Below are positions 5,162 to 6,040 of a DNA stretch of 6,040 bases, in pieces. Source of the stretch: Geobacter sp. (GTDB taxonomy: Bacteria; Desulfobacterota; Desulfuromonadia; Geobacterales; DSM-12255); assembly GCA_012026855.1 (NCBI GenBank), contig VEOV01000314.1, positions 1-6,040 of the forward strand, written 5' to 3'. Numbering within the stretch: position 1 is the first letter of the stretch; every line of letters starts with the position of its first letter. The notes beneath the pieces were generated by a model that was not told the DNA's origin, ran no database searches, and saw nothing but the letters and a program-made list of their open reading frames with translations. The position numbers and the translations under genes were made by a program.

Positions 5162-6040
5162 CTAGTGGCTGCCACCTCCCAGGAAGGCGATGATCATCAG
5201 AATCAGCAGGCCGATACCGATAAACAGGGCAGTGAAACCGAAGCCCTTGACCAGGAAGTCATAAACAATGCCACTGGTCCGCTTGGCAGCAAACTGCTCG
5301 GTAATCCCTTCCTGCTCATAGCGCTTCCACTGGTCGCCCCGCTCTTCGATCATCTCTTCCTTGGCAATCTGACCATTGAAGATGACGAAGTCCATGGGGA
5401 ACTTCTCCGGCCGGCCATGGGTATTGAAGAAGTGGACCGAGAAGATGAAGCCGGTTGCCAGCAGCGCCTCATCGGAGTGAACGATGGTGGCGATGTTGAA
5501 GGCCCAGCCCGGCAGGAACAGGCCGAACAGTTCCGGGAACCAGAGCATCAGGCCGGAGCCGCCGATGGCAAACATACCCCAGAAGACCGCGATGAAATCG
5601 AATTTCTCCCAGTATGTCCAGCGCTCGAAGGTTGGCTTCGGCCCCTTGAAGAAGAACCATCTTACCATGCCGTAGACATCAACGATGTCGCGCAGGTTTG
5701 GACAGAGAGAATCAGGACCGAACAGTCTCTGGAAGAAGTTGCCCTTGACCTTGGTACTGAGGAAGAGGAAGTGGAAACTCATCACCAGGGCTGAACCGAA
5801 GTAGACAAAAGTTATGCCGGCGCAAATCCTGTGCCAGAAGCCGGCAACGGCTGAACCGCCATACATCTTCATCATGTAGATGGCCCAGGCCTGATCACTG
5901 AACTTGAGCGGCAAGCCTGTGAGCGACAGCCCCAGGAAGCTGGTAATTACCAGGATGTGCAGGAATATGTGTATCCTGTTGAACCGGCGGTACTGCTTGT
6001 GAGCATCCGGAATAGCATGATGACCGTGACCGTTCTGGAG
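5162..6040 (-). CDS. Membrane b-type cytochrome (formate-dehydrogenase-gamma / thiosulfate-reductase-like), 5' end beyond the window
   Basis: The minus-strand frame ends at TAG (5164-5162) and is open to base 6040, giving 292 visible residues and no start. It begins LQNGHGHHAIPDAHKQYRR. Spans with histidines suited to bis-His haem b follow: RIHIFLHILV (His24, His28), GFWHRICAGITFVYFG, ALVMSFHFLF, and IVHSDEALLATGFIFSVHFF just before NTHGRPEKFPMD. The C-terminus is another span ending LGGGSH. Four or five spans with paired histidines place it among di-haem b-type quinone-linked membrane cytochromes. From family knowledge the 'HFFNTH-RPEKFPMD' end is common in deltaproteobacterial b cytochromes that work with multihaem c cytochromes. 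The His-rich segment at the visible start may be the N-terminus or a linker from a c-type domain upstream. The TTG at 5914 is an internal leucine, not a start, because the frame before it encodes the first span. Convergent with the operon. Confidence 0.8.
   Translation of the reverse strand, partial: LQNGHGHHAIPDAHKQYRRFNRIHIFLHILVITSFLGLSLTGLPLKFSDQAWAIYMMKMYGGSAVAGFWHRICAGITFVYFGSALVMSFHFLFLSTKVKGNFFQRLFGPDSLCPNLRDIVDVYGMVRWFFFKGPKPTFERWTYWEKFDFIAVFWGMFAIGGSGLMLWFPELFGLFLPGWAFNIATIVHSDEALLATGFIFSVHFFNTHGRPEKFPMDFVIFNGQIAKEEMIEERGDQWKRYEQEGITEQFAAKRTSGIVYDFLVKGFGFTALFIGIGLLILMIIAFLGGGSH

Noticed and set aside
5165..5794. Plus-strand frame of 209 codons, rich in Glu, Gln and Asp
   Set aside because: It is antisense to the b-type cytochrome gene, whose spans and histidines are clear; the acidic composition is the expected mirror of hydrophobic codons.

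Overview
The window looks like chromosomal DNA from a Geobacter-like member of the Desulfuromonadales (Deltaproteobacteria/Desulfobacterota). This rests on gene content: a membrane-anchored tetrahaem c-type cytochrome, a Tat-type four-cluster ferredoxin and an NrfD/PsrC-type membrane protein in one operon, with a NapC/NirT-like membrane protein and a b-type cytochrome on either side. I could not run a search, so the taxonomic call is inference from family knowledge.

Layout. Positions 1-336 (minus) hold the N-terminal part of a divergently transcribed membrane protein, probably a NapC/NirT- or ImcH-like inner-membrane multihaem cytochrome whose haem domain lies outside the window. Positions 337-620 are a divergent promoter region. 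Positions 621-3186 (plus) are a tight three-gene operon resembling the Cbc4 (cbcSTU) menaquinol:cytochrome c oxidoreductase described in Geobacter: tetrahaem cytochrome, Fe-S subunit, quinone-reactive membrane subunit. Positions 3272-5086 (plus) encode a large DUF2339-like multi-membrane-span protein. A perfect 22-bp hairpin at 5100-5147 separates it from a convergent b-type cytochrome gene (5162-6040, minus), whose 5' end is beyond the window.

How the genes work together. In the expected scheme the NrfD-like subunit oxidises menaquinol in the inner membrane, electrons pass through the periplasmic Fe-S subunit to the tetrahaem cytochrome, and from there to soluble periplasmic cytochromes and terminal or extracellular acceptors. 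The flanking genes look like alternative quinone-linked entry points to the same cytochrome network, so the window is a respiratory 'inner-membrane gate' island.

The most notable observation is that two of the plus-strand genes are interrupted while their reading frame continues past the break. The Fe-S gene has an in-frame TAG at 1238-1240, exactly between its Tat signal peptide and its first cluster motif. The DUF2339-like gene has an in-frame TAA at 4049-4051, which may be the trace of two compensating one-base indels. Either the locus is decaying, or these are sequencing errors, or (less likely) there is readthrough. I see no mobile element, CRISPR array, tRNA or rRNA, and no clearly new biological system.
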